Source: Anaerolineae bacterium
GTDB taxonomy: Bacteria; Chloroflexota; Anaerolineae; 4572-78; J111
Reading direction: 5' to 3'
NCBI GenBank assembly: GCA_020433835.1
Contig: JAGRBY010000034.1
Span: 1-24,431, forward strand
Length of the DNA: 24,431 nucleotides
The notes beneath the pieces were generated by a model, which was not told where the DNA came from, searched no databases, and saw only the letters and a program-made list of their open reading frames with translations. Made by a program: the position numbers and the translations under genes. Positions 1 to 8,500 of the stretch are shown in pieces. Position 1 is the stretch's first letter. Each line of letters opens with the position of its first letter.

Positions 1-920
1 ATCCCGACATCGAGATTGTGGTTAACCTCACCATACCGGCGGCGCACTATGAGGTGAGTTTAATGGTGGTCGATGCCGGTAAATCGGTCTACAGCGAGAA
101 ACCGCTGGCGATCAAACCTGAGGATGCGCAACGGCTGCTCGATGCGGCGCAGGCCAACAATGTGCGGATTGGCTGTGCGCCCGACACCTTTTTAGGCGGC
201 GGCCTGCAAACGTGTCGCAAGCTGATCGATGACGGCGCGATTGGTCGACCGGTGGCCGCCACCGCCTTTATGATGAGCCACGGGCCAGAAGCGTGGCACC
301 CCGACCCCGAATTTTTCTACCAACCGGGGGCCGGTCCACTGTTCGATATGGCTCCGTATTACCTGACAGCGCTCATCTCGATGCTGGGGCCGATCAAGCG
401 TGTGACCGGCTCGGCCCAGATCTCTTTTCCCGAACGCACTATCGGCAGTGGGGCGAAAGCCGGACAAAAAATACAGGTCAACACCCCAACGCACGTCGCT
501 GGCGTGCTCGATTTTGCCAGTGGGGCGGTGGCGACGCTAATCACCAGCTTCGACGTGTGGGGCGCACAACTTCCTCGCATCGAAATCTACGGCAGCGACG
601 GCACGCTGGCCGTACCCGACCCCAATACCTTCGGCGGGCCGGTGCTGCTGCGCCGCGCCGATGAGCGCGAGTGGAGCGAGGTCGCGTTGACGCACGGTTA
701 CATCGAAAATAGTCGGGGGTTAGGGGTGGCCGATTTAGCCTACGGCTTACAGTCCGGTCGCGCTCATCGCGCCAGCGGCCAGATGGCTTACCACGTCGTC
801 GAGGCCATGCAGTCGATTCTGGATGCCTCGGAGGCGGGGCGGCACATTGCGCTGGCGAGTACGTGTCCGCAACCCGTGCCGCTGCCTGTTGGGTTAAAGG
901 CGGGCACGTTGGATGCGTAG
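1..920 (+). CDS. Gfo/Idh/MocA-family oxidoreductase, 5'-truncated by the window edge
   Basis: The open frame runs from base 3 to the TAG at 918-920 and is already open at the window edge, so the N-terminal Rossmann GxGxxG part lies outside. The GTG at 18 is internal: the codons before it read PDIEIV, continuing into VVNLT, the usual end of the NAD(P)-binding fold in this family. Visible hallmarks are YSEKPLA, with the conserved EKP lysine, and a C-terminal substrate domain containing [13 protein letters not shown], which aligns with the family's GGG-x-L-x-D-x-G-x-H block but has Tyr where His is common. The likely role is a cytosolic NAD(P)-dependent oxidoreductase or dehydrogenase acting on a sugar or polyol derivative; the substrate cannot be told. 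It converges with the minus-strand gene ending at 960, only 39 bases away. The family call is secure, the specific function unknown. Confidence 0.9.
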   Translation, partial: PDIEIVVNLTIPAAHYEVSLMVVDAGKSVYSEKPLAIKPEDAQRLLDAAQANNVRIGCAPDTFLGGGLQTCRKLIDDGAIGRPVAATAFMMSHGPEAWHPDPEFFYQPGAGPLFDMAPYYLTALISMLGPIKRVTGSAQISFPERTIGSGAKAGQKIQVNTPTHVAGVLDFASGAVATLITSFDVWGAQLPRIEIYGSDGTLAVPDPNTFGGPVLLRRADEREWSEVALTHGYIENSRGLGVADLAYGLQSGRAHRASGQMAYHVVEAMQSILDASEAGRHIALASTCPQPVPLPVGLKAGTLDA

Positions 921-959
921 TCGATCACGCTTCTCCCCCTGACTTTCTTTCATAATAAT

Positions 960-1307
960 TTAGCGCTGAAGGATCGCCGCCATGTTGGTACCGACCAGCA
1001 GAGGTTCGCTGCGCCCGGGCATCAGAAAGCGTTCCTTATCGGTGAAGTCGAGCGGCCAGTAAACACTGAGCAGATCGAGTAGGGTGAGCAGCGAAAAGGT
1101 GCAGGCGTTTGGTAAATATTTGACGGTCAAGCGTATGGTGCCAAACAGTTCATCCTCGGTGATGGAGCCGAAACTGCCGGTGGTGTGCATCAGTTCGACA
1201 AATTTGTTGAGCGTGTGTTCATCGGCCTTGGGAATGTTGCGGATAGCAAATGAGGCCATAGAGGAGATGTGCTGTTTATCAATTTTACCGTCTTGTTTTT
1301 TACTCAT
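960..1307 (-). CDS. Hypothetical protein, 115 aa
   Basis: I chose the ATG at 1307 (protein begins MSKKQDGKID) because AGGGAG lies about eight bases upstream on the minus strand. An in-frame ATG at 1397 would add 30 residues with no good ribosome site. The product is soluble-looking, with a short charged N-terminus, a helical middle (ADEHTLNKFVELMHTTGSFG) and a hydrophobic Leu-rich segment (FSLLTLLDLLSVYWPLDF) that looks more like a buried amphipathic helix than a membrane span. I do not recognise a family. It has its own ribosome site and is separated by a repeat-filled gap from the next minus-strand gene, so it is probably transcribed alone. Function unknown. Confidence 0.6.
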   Translation of the reverse strand: MSKKQDGKIDKQHISSMASFAIRNIPKADEHTLNKFVELMHTTGSFGSITEDELFGTIRLTVKYLPNACTFSLLTLLDLLSVYWPLDFTDKERFLMPGRSEPLLVGTNMAAILQR

Positions 1308-1445
1308 TGTTGTTCTCCCTCCGTCAATGTAAGTTGCCCCCAGTATAAAGGAAAAAGCCGAATGGTATTGGTTATTTGCGTGCCAAGTTTCCGTCATTTT
1401 CCTGACGAAGTAGGCGATGGAGAATACGTTTTCCTTACGCTTCTC

Positions 1446-1697
1446 TGAAAATAGCAGGTAGCGGTTAGCTGTTAGCCGTTAGCATAAAATTTTCATTGTC
1501 GTTGCTGTCGCGCAGCTTCTGTCGCACTCTTCTGAAAATAACCCCTCACCCCCAACCCCTCTCCCTTAGGGAGAGGGGAGTCGCGTTAGCGACGGGGTGA
1601 GGGCTAAAAGATTTTCATTGTCGCTGTCGTCCTGTAAGGACTGTTTGACCCCCTTGAAAATACGGTAGTCAGATATCGATAGTCGGATATTTTCATT
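1446..1697. repeat. Mosaic of three modules bounded by TGAAAATA ... ATTTTCATT
   Basis: TGAAAATA at 1446, 1533 and 1655 is followed each time by ATTTTCATT, its near inverse complement, at 1489, 1611 and 1689. The enclosed cores differ: GTTAGC-type direct repeats (about 1460-1483), a three-armed palindrome (1543-1603), and two TAGTC-GAT direct repeats (about 1666-1688). The spacers between modules are also related, both beginning CATTGTCG. This looks like serial insertion of short palindromic units into one site. It fills most of the gap between two minus-strand genes and I see no gene in it. Confidence 0.7.
1543..1603. repeat. Three-armed palindromic (REP-like) repeat
   Basis: The outer arm CCCTCACCCC (1543-1552) pairs perfectly with GGGGTGAGGG (1594-1603). 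Inside it sits an 11-bp stem CCCCTCTCCCT/AGGGAGAGGGG (1556-1566 with 1568-1578) and a 5-bp stem GTCGC/GCGAC (1580-1584 with 1589-1593). The whole would fold as a three-way junction in DNA or RNA. Elements with this kind of CCCTCACCCC...GGGTGAGGG edge are, from memory, common dispersed intergenic repeats in environmental genomes. Confidence 0.8.
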
Positions 1698-1711
1698 ATT
1701 GTGCGTGAGGT

Positions 1712-1747
1712 ATAGGGGCGCGTGGATATTTGTTCACGCGCCCCTAT
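1712..1747. repeat. Perfect 13-bp hairpin, possible terminator
   Basis: ATAGGGGCGCGTG (1712-1724) and CACGCGCCCCTAT (1735-1747) form a perfect stem with a 10-base loop. It lies just past the 3' end of the minus-strand gene that stops at 1775, a natural place for a transcript end. The T-rich stretch follows on the + strand side (TGTTTATTG), not after the stem on the minus strand, so a classical intrinsic terminator for the upstream gene is not shown. It may be another dispersed palindrome. Confidence 0.6.
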
Positions 1748-1774
1748 TGTTTATTGTAATGAAGCGACTGCTAC

Positions 1775-2212
1775 TTATATTGTCGATGGCATTTCAATAT
1801 CAAACCCTTTGTTCTTGGGCGGGCCGATTTTATCGATATCAAATGAGTAGGCCAGGAAGTAAAGCGTGTTTTTGATGCCCAAGTAGTAGGATCGCATTCT
1901 GATATCTTGGTTATCATCGGCGATAGGAGTACTGAGCATAAATATCCAGGCGATATCTAAGTTGCGTTTGATATCCTCTTTGTTCCAGGTTTTGATGCGC
2001 AGTTCGCCGGTTTGCGGTTTCGAGTCTGGTTCATTGCCATTGAGGGAGATGCCGAAGCGTTTGGATAAGTAGGTGATGACCGCATCGCTGCCCTGCAAGT
2101 AGGCATCGACATAGCCCTCGCCATTTTTGACAAGCGAAACAGGAATACTGCCCTTGATCCCTTCTTTCGCTCCATAGAGATGATTTTTTATGCTTTCGAC
2201 TTGCCAGATCAT
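1775..2212 (-). CDS. Hypothetical protein, 145 aa, downstream partner of the SPFH gene
   Basis: The start at 2212 (MIWQVESIKN) is preferred because GGAAAGGGG lies just upstream and the SPFH gene stops at 2217, leaving 4 bases, a typical coupled arrangement. Starting at 2239 would overlap that gene by 23 bases. The protein shows no signal peptide and no clear membrane helix. The middle is mixed helix/strand with SDAVITYLSKRFGISLNG, and the C-terminal half has aromatic-rich helices (RSYYLGIKNTLYFLAYSFDI). I recognise no family or catalytic motif. The tight link to the SPFH gene suggests it acts with the SPFH assembly at the membrane, but that is inference from position only. Confidence 0.7.
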   Translation of the reverse strand: MIWQVESIKNHLYGAKEGIKGSIPVSLVKNGEGYVDAYLQGSDAVITYLSKRFGISLNGNEPDSKPQTGELRIKTWNKEDIKRNLDIAWIFMLSTPIADDNQDIRMRSYYLGIKNTLYFLAYSFDIDKIGPPKNKGFDIEMPSTI

Positions 2213-2216
2213 AGTT

Positions 2217-2993
2217 TTACCCCTTTCCATTATGACCATTGTGACCGTTGCGATAATGATGATCGGCTTGCGAGTTGTGGGCTGCCATCAACGGCAGCGA
2301 GTGGATGGCATCGGTGCTGCCTAGCATAAAGGCAACCTGGTCGGCACCTTTTTTAAGCCCGTTGGCGACGATGACCTCATTGAGCAAGCGCACCAGTTCG
2401 GGAACCGGATAGCTGCGCAGCACTTCCAGAATCGACTCATCGTGCTTGACATCGAAGATGGTGTGCTTGAATTCCGGCGGCGCGATTAATTCTTTAATGA
2501 GTATGCCGTCGCGTTTAAGCGGAGCCAGCCCCAGCGGGCGCAAGGTCGACGTGAGATACGCGGCCAGATTTTTTTCCATCAAGGTCATGGTAACGTGGCC
2601 CGATAGGCACTCGGCACCGTATTGGGCTGCCAGCCGGCGTAAACCCTGGTTGGTGTAGTCGCGGACGATGGTTTGTAGTACAGTTTCACCTGCTTTAACC
2701 AACTGGGCTGCAGCCGGTTTGACGGCCTTATTCGGATCGAAGGTAAAAAGAACCGTCATTTGGACTTTGTAGGGAATGTTGTCGTGGCTTAGTACTTCTT
2801 CAAAGTAAAAGTTGCCGACATAGATACTGGTTTTAACCGGCGCGAGCGCCCGTTCGACGACGGGCATGATCCAGCGGAGGCCGGGGGCAATCGTTCGCTT
2901 GTACTGACCCCAGCGCATAACCGGCGTAATATGGTTATCGGGGGTAAAAATAAAACCGAATAATCTGAGGAACCATAACAATACTCTCATCAT
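2217..2993 (-). CDS. SPFH/band-7 domain protein
   Basis: The 258-residue product begins with a hydrophobic segment (MMRVLLWFLRLFGFIF) that could anchor it in the membrane. An SPFH core follows: GQYKRTIAPGLRWIMPVVER matches the family's entry strand and 'PGlhw..P' turn, then HDNIPYKVQMTVLFTFDP matches the 'D...v.v...v.yri.dp' strands. A helical region (about 95-215) replaces the very long coiled coil of flotillins. The tail is rich in His, Asn and Gly with an NGHNGHNGKG run, which is low-complexity and unusual. AAGGAG lies about eight bases upstream of the ATG. Family members form oligomeric rings or microdomains at membranes and often regulate proteases; the role here is unknown. It probably forms an operon with the small membrane peptide upstream (3263-3141) and the unknown gene downstream. 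Confidence 0.85.
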   Translation of the reverse strand: MMRVLLWFLRLFGFIFTPDNHITPVMRWGQYKRTIAPGLRWIMPVVERALAPVKTSIYVGNFYFEEVLSHDNIPYKVQMTVLFTFDPNKAVKPAAAQLVKAGETVLQTIVRDYTNQGLRRLAAQYGAECLSGHVTMTLMEKNLAAYLTSTLRPLGLAPLKRDGILIKELIAPPEFKHTIFDVKHDESILEVLRSYPVPELVRLLNEVIVANGLKKGADQVAFMLGSTDAIHSLPLMAAHNSQADHHYRNGHNGHNGKG

Positions 2994-3060
2994 TTTTCTG
3001 TCTCCTTACTCCAAAAGCCTATCTTTATTTTTATTATCAGGTGATCGCAATGGGGAGTAA

Positions 3061-3097
3061 GCATCCTTGGGGAACGAACAGTTGCATCCAAGGATGC
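3061..3097. repeat. Perfect 10-bp inverted repeat between the small ORF and the SPFH gene
   Basis: GCATCCTTGG (3061-3070) pairs perfectly with CCAAGGATGC (3088-3097) around a 17-base loop. It lies in the leader of the SPFH gene, about 70 bases upstream of its start, so it could act as an RNA hairpin that stabilises or attenuates the transcript, or as a protein site. No T tract follows on the minus strand. Confidence 0.55.
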
Positions 3098-3140
3098 CTG
3101 CTCTGCGGTCTACCGGTTTATTACATCATTGTGCGTTCAC

Positions 3141-3263
3141 TTATCGCTCGTCTTCGCGATGGGTTATTCTGGCAAGGAAAAAAACTACTCCCACTGCACC
3201 GGCTAACCCTGCCGTTAGAATGATCCACAAAAATGTCCAGATATTAATTGTTATATCATACAT
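3141..3263 (-). CDS. Small single-span membrane protein, 40 aa
   Basis: On the minus strand the ATG at 3263 opens a 40-codon frame ending in TAA at 3141. It is preceded by AGAGGAG with a 9-base spacing, one of the best ribosome sites in the window. The product starts MYDITINIW, continues with one strongly hydrophobic span containing LAGAVGVVFFLA, and ends in a charged tail (RITHREDER). Composition and layout are typical of small bitopic membrane proteins. It lies about 150 bases upstream of the SPFH gene on the same strand and is probably the first gene of that cluster. A small membrane partner beside an SPFH protein is plausible biologically, but function is unknown. Confidence 0.65.
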   Translation of the reverse strand: MYDITINIWTFLWIILTAGLAGAVGVVFFLARITHREDER

Positions 3264-3445
3264 TTAGCACATCTCCTCTAAATAAACCCGCACCTATACC
3301 TAACATCAGTATAACCTAAAAGGTTAGAAATAGTTTGCTAATACAATGCCATAATACAGACAACTTCCTGACACGTTCTGTCAAAAGGCCTGATTTTTCT
3401 GATATAACTGTGTTGTGGATGGGTTTTTGCCGGGTGGTAAGGTTT
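3264..3445 (-). promoter_or_regulatory. Upstream region of the SPFH cluster, no gene seen
   Basis: This AT-rich stretch separates the small membrane-peptide gene from the repeat at 3446-3507 and should carry the promoter for the 3263-1775 cluster. It also contains the ribosome site of the peptide gene (about 3273-3279). I could not place convincing -35 and -10 boxes by eye. Confidence 0.35.
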
Positions 3446-3507
3446 ATGAGTTACGCAGTTCAAAAAGTGACTGTCACCTTGTTCGTTCGCCCAACTGCGT
3501 AACTCAT
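3446..3507. repeat. MITE-like palindromic element, copy 1
   Basis: ATGAGTTACGCAGTT (3446-3460) and AACTGCGTAACTCAT (3493-3507) are a perfect 15-bp inverted repeat. Inside is AAGTGACTGTCACCTT (3465-3480), which itself contains GTGAC-T-GTCAC. The same 16 bases recur exactly at 20508-20523 within a second element whose ends also read ...TGCGTAA-TC. The element sits 22 bases past the 3' end of the signalling operon and could serve as its transcript end. Confidence 0.7.
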
Positions 3508-3529
3508 GAGGTTATTGCCTGGCTTTATG

Positions 3530-5485
3530 TTATTGGACCTGGGGATCGTGATACTTGAGGTTAAGGCTGTAACCGACGCCGCGAATGTTTTCAATATATT
3601 GATGGGCGTCGTCTTCGTCGGGCTGAATACGTTCGCGAACGCGCCGAACCAGACTTTGGACGTTGTTATAATCACGCAGCCGGTCGTACTCGCCCCAAAC
3701 ACCGCGACCAATATCGCTAAATTTACAGCGTGGGTTATGGGGAAAATCGACGGCTTGCCGGTAAAGAACAAGCAAGAGTTTGTACTCCATCTCCGCCAAA
3801 TTGATCCACTGACCCTCGACCCAAACATCGTAGCCCGGTATCCCTTCATCAAGCCAGGGGCTGTGGGGGTTGGCATAATTGGGCGGGGGTGGGCTGAGCT
3901 GTTTACACAGCTCACGGACTGCATGCAGCGCGTGAAAGTAAATAGCCAGTTCGTGGTTGAAATAGAACGTGTCGGCGTTGTAAGAAGCCAGACGTTCCAC
4001 AGTTTTTAGCAATAGTCCGGCCTGATAGAGTTTGGGCGATTGACCCAATCGTTGGATGGCTCGCCGCCGAATGTGATTGATTACGGTCAGTGCTTTGCGC
4101 ATTTCCGGGCTGGCGTCGGGGTCAGCAATGTCCTCTTCTGCGTTTAACCCGATATGAAGATATTCTTCCAGCTTTTTGCGATCTTGATAGTCGAGTTGAT
4201 CGGCCAGATCAAACTTAACGGCGTTTTCCAGCGTTACAAATTCCTGTACCAAAGGGCCTGGCCCAAACTCAGCAAAATCAATGAGCCAGGCCCGGCCTCG
4301 ACCATCCACTACCATTGTATCGCCGCTGAGGCTGCCATGAATGATACCCCATTTAATGGAAGCCTCAAGGGGAATGGTCTTGTCAACCAACGCAGTTAAA
4401 AGCTGCAGCGCCGACTCGTCGAAACGTGCAAAATCGTCAATCGCTCCCTTTGTTTGGAGTGTGGTGATGCATCTCTGTAGCACCGGTGTGGTCAAAAAAT
4501 TCTTATCGGCAACGTAAGGCAAAAAGGCCTCCATCACCGGCGCTGACTGCGTGACACTGACTTTTTGCTGATGGTAATGCGCCAGAGTCCGATCAAACAG
4601 ATAATCGAGGACGCGAATAATCGCGTCAGCCGGGTTACGCCGATAGAATTCGGTCAGGGTGACCACATCCTCTAAACGGGTATCGGTTAAGGTGTAGGAC
4701 AGCGCGGCATAATGGGTGGTCTCGATCAGCTGGCTTGATCGGGAGGTGCTGCCTTCGGTTGCTGTGGGGTTGGCATACTTTTCGTGGCCGGCGCTCTCGC
4801 GTTGAACGGCGTCCCGCAGGCCGCAAACGACCACGTAACGGGCCAGAAGTCCATCTTCTGAGAAGGTATAGACCCCTAATATGACTTTGTTGCGACCAAC
4901 GGCAAAGCGGTGCGCGATATTGATTTGGTGACTGCTATAGAACAACGCGCCCAATACGTCTTCCAGCTCTTCTACGCGTGATGAAAAATAGACGTTATCC
5001 AGTTGCGGCTCGATTAGGGTGATTAAATGGGGCAGCGATAAATTCGATGATTTAGCCCAGTGCATGGCGAGCTGCCAGTTAATGCGCACGTGTTCGGCAA
5101 ATACGCGCTCTACGCCGCGAATAATTTCATCGATCCCTTCATCTTTGCCGATAAAGTTGACCGCCGGTGGCAGCCTGTCTAAGCGTGGCCCCAAAGCCTC
5201 ACGCGCATGCTCATAGCTGGGATAGGCTGTGAGAATAATTTTGGGGATAGGACGATATTTAGCCTGCTGCGCCCAGATAAGACCGCTGATGTCTTGTTCG
5301 TCATTATCATCTTCCATCCGAACATCAAGGATAATAAGATGAACGTGGTGAACGTGCAGTTTTTCTTCAGCCTCGGCCAGGGTATAAGCGCGATAGACAC
5401 GATAACCAACTTTGGCCAGCAATTCGGCGTGGACATCGAGGTAGGGCGTTGAGTTGTCGACAAAGAGAATTGTTTTTTGTTTCAT
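3530..5485 (-). CDS. Response regulator with kinase-like middle domain and OmpR-type DNA-binding domain
   Basis: 651 residues with three parts. Residues 1-130 are a receiver domain with D10, phospho-acceptor D54 in LIILDVRMED, T86 and K114. Residues about 165-530 resemble an aminoglycoside-phosphotransferase/protein-kinase-like fold. IIHGSLSGDTMVV (382-394) and AWLIDFAEFGPG (399-410) match the catalytic and metal-binding loops, but HGSLSGDT has Ser and Thr where active enzymes have Asp and Asn, and VVVCGLRD lacks an obvious ATP-binding Lys. It may belong to a ternary-complex-associated-domain family (TCAD9-like); that name is from memory. Residues 551-645 are a winged helix of the OmpR/PhoB type (INLAEMEYKLLLVLY, VWGEY, IENIRGVGYSL). 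The last gene of the three-gene signalling operon, 73 bases after the giant kinase, and the likely transcriptional output. No strong ribosome site is visible before its ATG. Confidence 0.88.
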   Translation of the reverse strand: MKQKTILFVDNSTPYLDVHAELLAKVGYRVYRAYTLAEAEEKLHVHHVHLIILDVRMEDDNDEQDISGLIWAQQAKYRPIPKIILTAYPSYEHAREALGPRLDRLPPAVNFIGKDEGIDEIIRGVERVFAEHVRINWQLAMHWAKSSNLSLPHLITLIEPQLDNVYFSSRVEELEDVLGALFYSSHQINIAHRFAVGRNKVILGVYTFSEDGLLARYVVVCGLRDAVQRESAGHEKYANPTATEGSTSRSSQLIETTHYAALSYTLTDTRLEDVVTLTEFYRRNPADAIIRVLDYLFDRTLAHYHQQKVSVTQSAPVMEAFLPYVADKNFLTTPVLQRCITTLQTKGAIDDFARFDESALQLLTALVDKTIPLEASIKWGIIHGSLSGDTMVVDGRGRAWLIDFAEFGPGPLVQEFVTLENAVKFDLADQLDYQDRKKLEEYLHIGLNAEEDIADPDASPEMRKALTVINHIRRRAIQRLGQSPKLYQAGLLLKTVERLASYNADTFYFNHELAIYFHALHAVRELCKQLSPPPPNYANPHSPWLDEGIPGYDVWVEGQWINLAEMEYKLLLVLYRQAVDFPHNPRCKFSDIGRGVWGEYDRLRDYNNVQSLVRRVRERIQPDEDDAHQYIENIRGVGYSLNLKYHDPQVQ

Positions 5486-5522
5486 GGTCGTTTTAATGGA
5501 ATTGCAGTTAAAAACAAGATTT

Positions 5523-5548
5523 GTAGGGCAAACTTAAGTTTGTCCTAC
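5523..5548. repeat. 26-base palindrome between kinase and regulator genes
   Basis: GTAGGGCAAACTT (5523-5535) is followed directly by AAGTTTGTCCTAC (5536-5548), a palindrome with a single G-T type mismatch. It lies in the 73-base gap between the giant kinase stop (5559) and the regulator start (5485). Its edge resembles the palindromes at 21884-21955, so it is probably one of a dispersed family. In the transcript it would form a strong hairpin that could tune downstream expression. Confidence 0.65.
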
Positions 5549-5558
5549 GGTGACGTTA

Positions 5559-8500
5559 TTAACTAAGGGTTGGTAGTTCATACTTTTCAGGGTCGGCAGC
5601 TTCTTTTATGAGGTGGCCGTTTGTTGCGGGAGTTTGACTCACCTCGGTTTCGATGGGCAGGATGATTTGCATAGTTGTGCCGTGTTGGTTGGTGGCATCG
5701 AGCCGAACTTCTCCCAAGTAGGTTTGGAAAATTGTCCGGGCCAGCATCAGGCCGATACCGGAGCCTTTGCTGCCTTCCGGTTTGGCAATGGGCTGCTTGA
5801 AAATTTTGGCCTGGACGGCATCCGGAATGCCGGGGCCGGTGTCTTCAATGCAGATTTCAATATGGCCATCAAGCAGTTGGGTAGTAATGGTAATTTGTTT
5901 GGGGGCTGACTCCGCCAGTTCCATAGCATAAACGGCATTGTCGATAATCAGTTCGAGGCCGCGCCGCAGCCATTCCTGGCTGGCGCGGACGGTGGCCCGG
6001 CTATCCAACCCCGGCTGAAGGTCGAGCTGGAGATCGACGGACTGATAGCGATTTTGCTGCCAGCGGCGTTCAAGATAGGTTCTCAGCGTGGCGTTAATTT
6101 TGACGGAGTTGATGGCATCTTCGTAAGATAAGGGCGCGGTGACGGGAATATCTTTGATGCCGACAATCGTGTGATCGAGCTGCTCAAGCTGCTGCCGAAT
6201 TTCAGCGGTGAGCTGCTCCTCCGGCAGCGAGGCTCGAATGAGAGCCACCTGACCCCGGGCAATACCCACCTCACGGCGGATACTGTGGCCCCAGGTGGTG
6301 CTGGCCATGCGGATCCAATCGGTGGCGGTGTGGCTGCCAATGTAGCCTTTTATCTTTTTCATCTCCTCAAACTGCCAGGCGCGGTCAATAGCCACGGCAG
6401 CATAACTGGCTAAAATTTCCAACTGTTTCACCTGCCGCTCAGCAAAATGCATCGGCGTTTTGTTGCGAACATACAGTACGCCCATCGCCTGGCCCTGGCT
6501 TAACAGCGGCACCCCCAAAAAGGCCCGGCAGCCCTGATCGATCAACTTTGGATTAACCTCAGGCGATAGGGTAGTATCCGTAATAAAGATCGGTTGACCC
6601 TGCTCAATAATTCGGCGCGAGATGCCGTGTCTCCGCTCTTGGGGATTATAGTACTGTAGACTGCTGTGCTTATCAACCTTAAAGCCCTGCTTAAAGGCGT
6701 CTACCTCTGTATCCCAGAACAACCCAACGGCCTCGTCGGTGTTGGACAGACGCATTGCCTCGCTTAAAACCAAATCTAATATTTTGCTCAGCTCTAATGT
6801 GCCGGCCAGAAGTACAGCGATATTGCGCAAGTCATTCGACTCGGCCAGGCTCTCATTGGCCTGTTGGTAAAGCTGGGCGTTGTTGATAGCGTTAGCCAGT
6901 TGATCGGCCATAGTTTGCAGCGTGGCGATATCTTCAGGGTGCCAATCACCAGCCACGGTGCTTTGAACATCGAGCACGCCGATGACTTTGCCACGAACAA
7001 TAAGAGGAAACGCCATTTCCGCCTGGGTGTGCGGCAGCGTACAAACGTAGTGGGGGTCGCTGCTAACATCGGGGGCTAACCACGCTTTGCCCAATTGGGC
7101 TACGGTGCCGACAATACCTTGGCCTTTAAGCAACTTGTGGCCTTGCGCTAATCGGCTGTCGTTTTCAGGATAAGCGACTTTCAAATCAATGGTTTTATGG
7201 TTGTCACTCATCAGGAAAACGCCGGTGTGGTAGAACCCAAAGTTGTCGCAGATAAGCCGGCTGGTTTCGGCTAACAAGATGTCGATGTCGAGAATGGCCG
7301 TCGCCCGCTGTGCTACTTCAGCCGCCATATTGAGCAGATAGGCTTTGCGTTGGGCATCTTCAAACAAAGAGGCGTTTTGAATAGCAACGCCGGCTTGCGC
7401 GGCCAGCGACTCAAGCGCCTGGAGATGTTCCTGATCAAAAGCGTCATACTGATCGTGCTCAACATCAATAACGCCTATAACCTCACGGCCCCATAGAATA
7501 GGCACCGCTAACTCTGAGCGCGTTTCGCTATCATAGTTTATATAGTCATAATTCAGCTTGATATTATTGACCAACTGCGATATCCGTTTCTTGGCCGTTG
7601 TGCCTACAACACCAATAGGCGACGGGGCGGTCAGGTCGATAACGCCTATTCTTTCGCGCAGTTGCTTGAGATGCCGGCGGGGATAAGCCGCCACAAAATC
7701 AAGCTTGCTGCCACTCACGCGGGCCAAATGGCTTGAGCGTGAAGCGCCCGTAAGTTTCCGGGCTTGCTGGGCGATAATAAACAGCAATTCTTGGGGATCG
7801 AGGGTGCTGCTCAAGGCGCGGGCGGCCTCATACAGTGTGGCTTGAATACGGGCCTTTTTTTCGGTGCCTTCAAACAACTGGGTGTTGCGAATAGCGACGG
7901 CGGCCTGATTAGCAAACAGCCGAATATTGTTAAGTTCGTCTTCAATAAATCGATGCTCAGTGCGGTAGCTGACCACCATAACGCCGACCTTGAAACCTCG
8001 CACCATTAGAGGGACTCCGGCTGAGGCGTGGATCTTCTCAACCTTGGCAAAAGTATCGTTCATAATTGGGTCAGATGCGCGGTCGTGGGCAATGTGAATT
8101 TTATCGAGTTGGAGTATCTTTTGAATAGTGGACGGGGCGGTGCTGCCCGTATCGGGTCTGATGAGCTTGTCGAGATGTGTGACGCCCGTCGTTATGGGGG
8201 GAAAATCAATCTTGCGGGTTTCCTGATCATAGGTGTAGAGTGTGACGACATCAGCACTGAGCACCTCCTGCGTCTTTTTGACGATAGCCTTGAGCGTGCT
8301 CTTTAAGTCGCCTAAAACTGTGGCCTCGGCTACCTCGCGGGCGGCGTTGCGTGTTTCGCTTACTTGCTCCAGCAAGCGGGCATTTCTTAGGGCTAAAGCG
8401 GCGTGGTTGGCAAAAATCTGGGCCGTTTCTTGCTCTTTCTCCGAGAAATCACGCTCGCTTTCAAAATTGACATACAGTACCCCTAACAGTTCATCGCCAA

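Noticed and set aside
3041..3267. Two short plus-strand open frames
   Set aside because: They overlap the minus-strand 40-residue membrane peptide, which has the better ribosome site and a sensible protein pattern.
3506..4009. Plus-strand open frame of 167 codons over the 3' end of the REC-wHTH gene
   Set aside because: It is antisense to the conserved winged-helix domain; the protein pattern is not recognisable.
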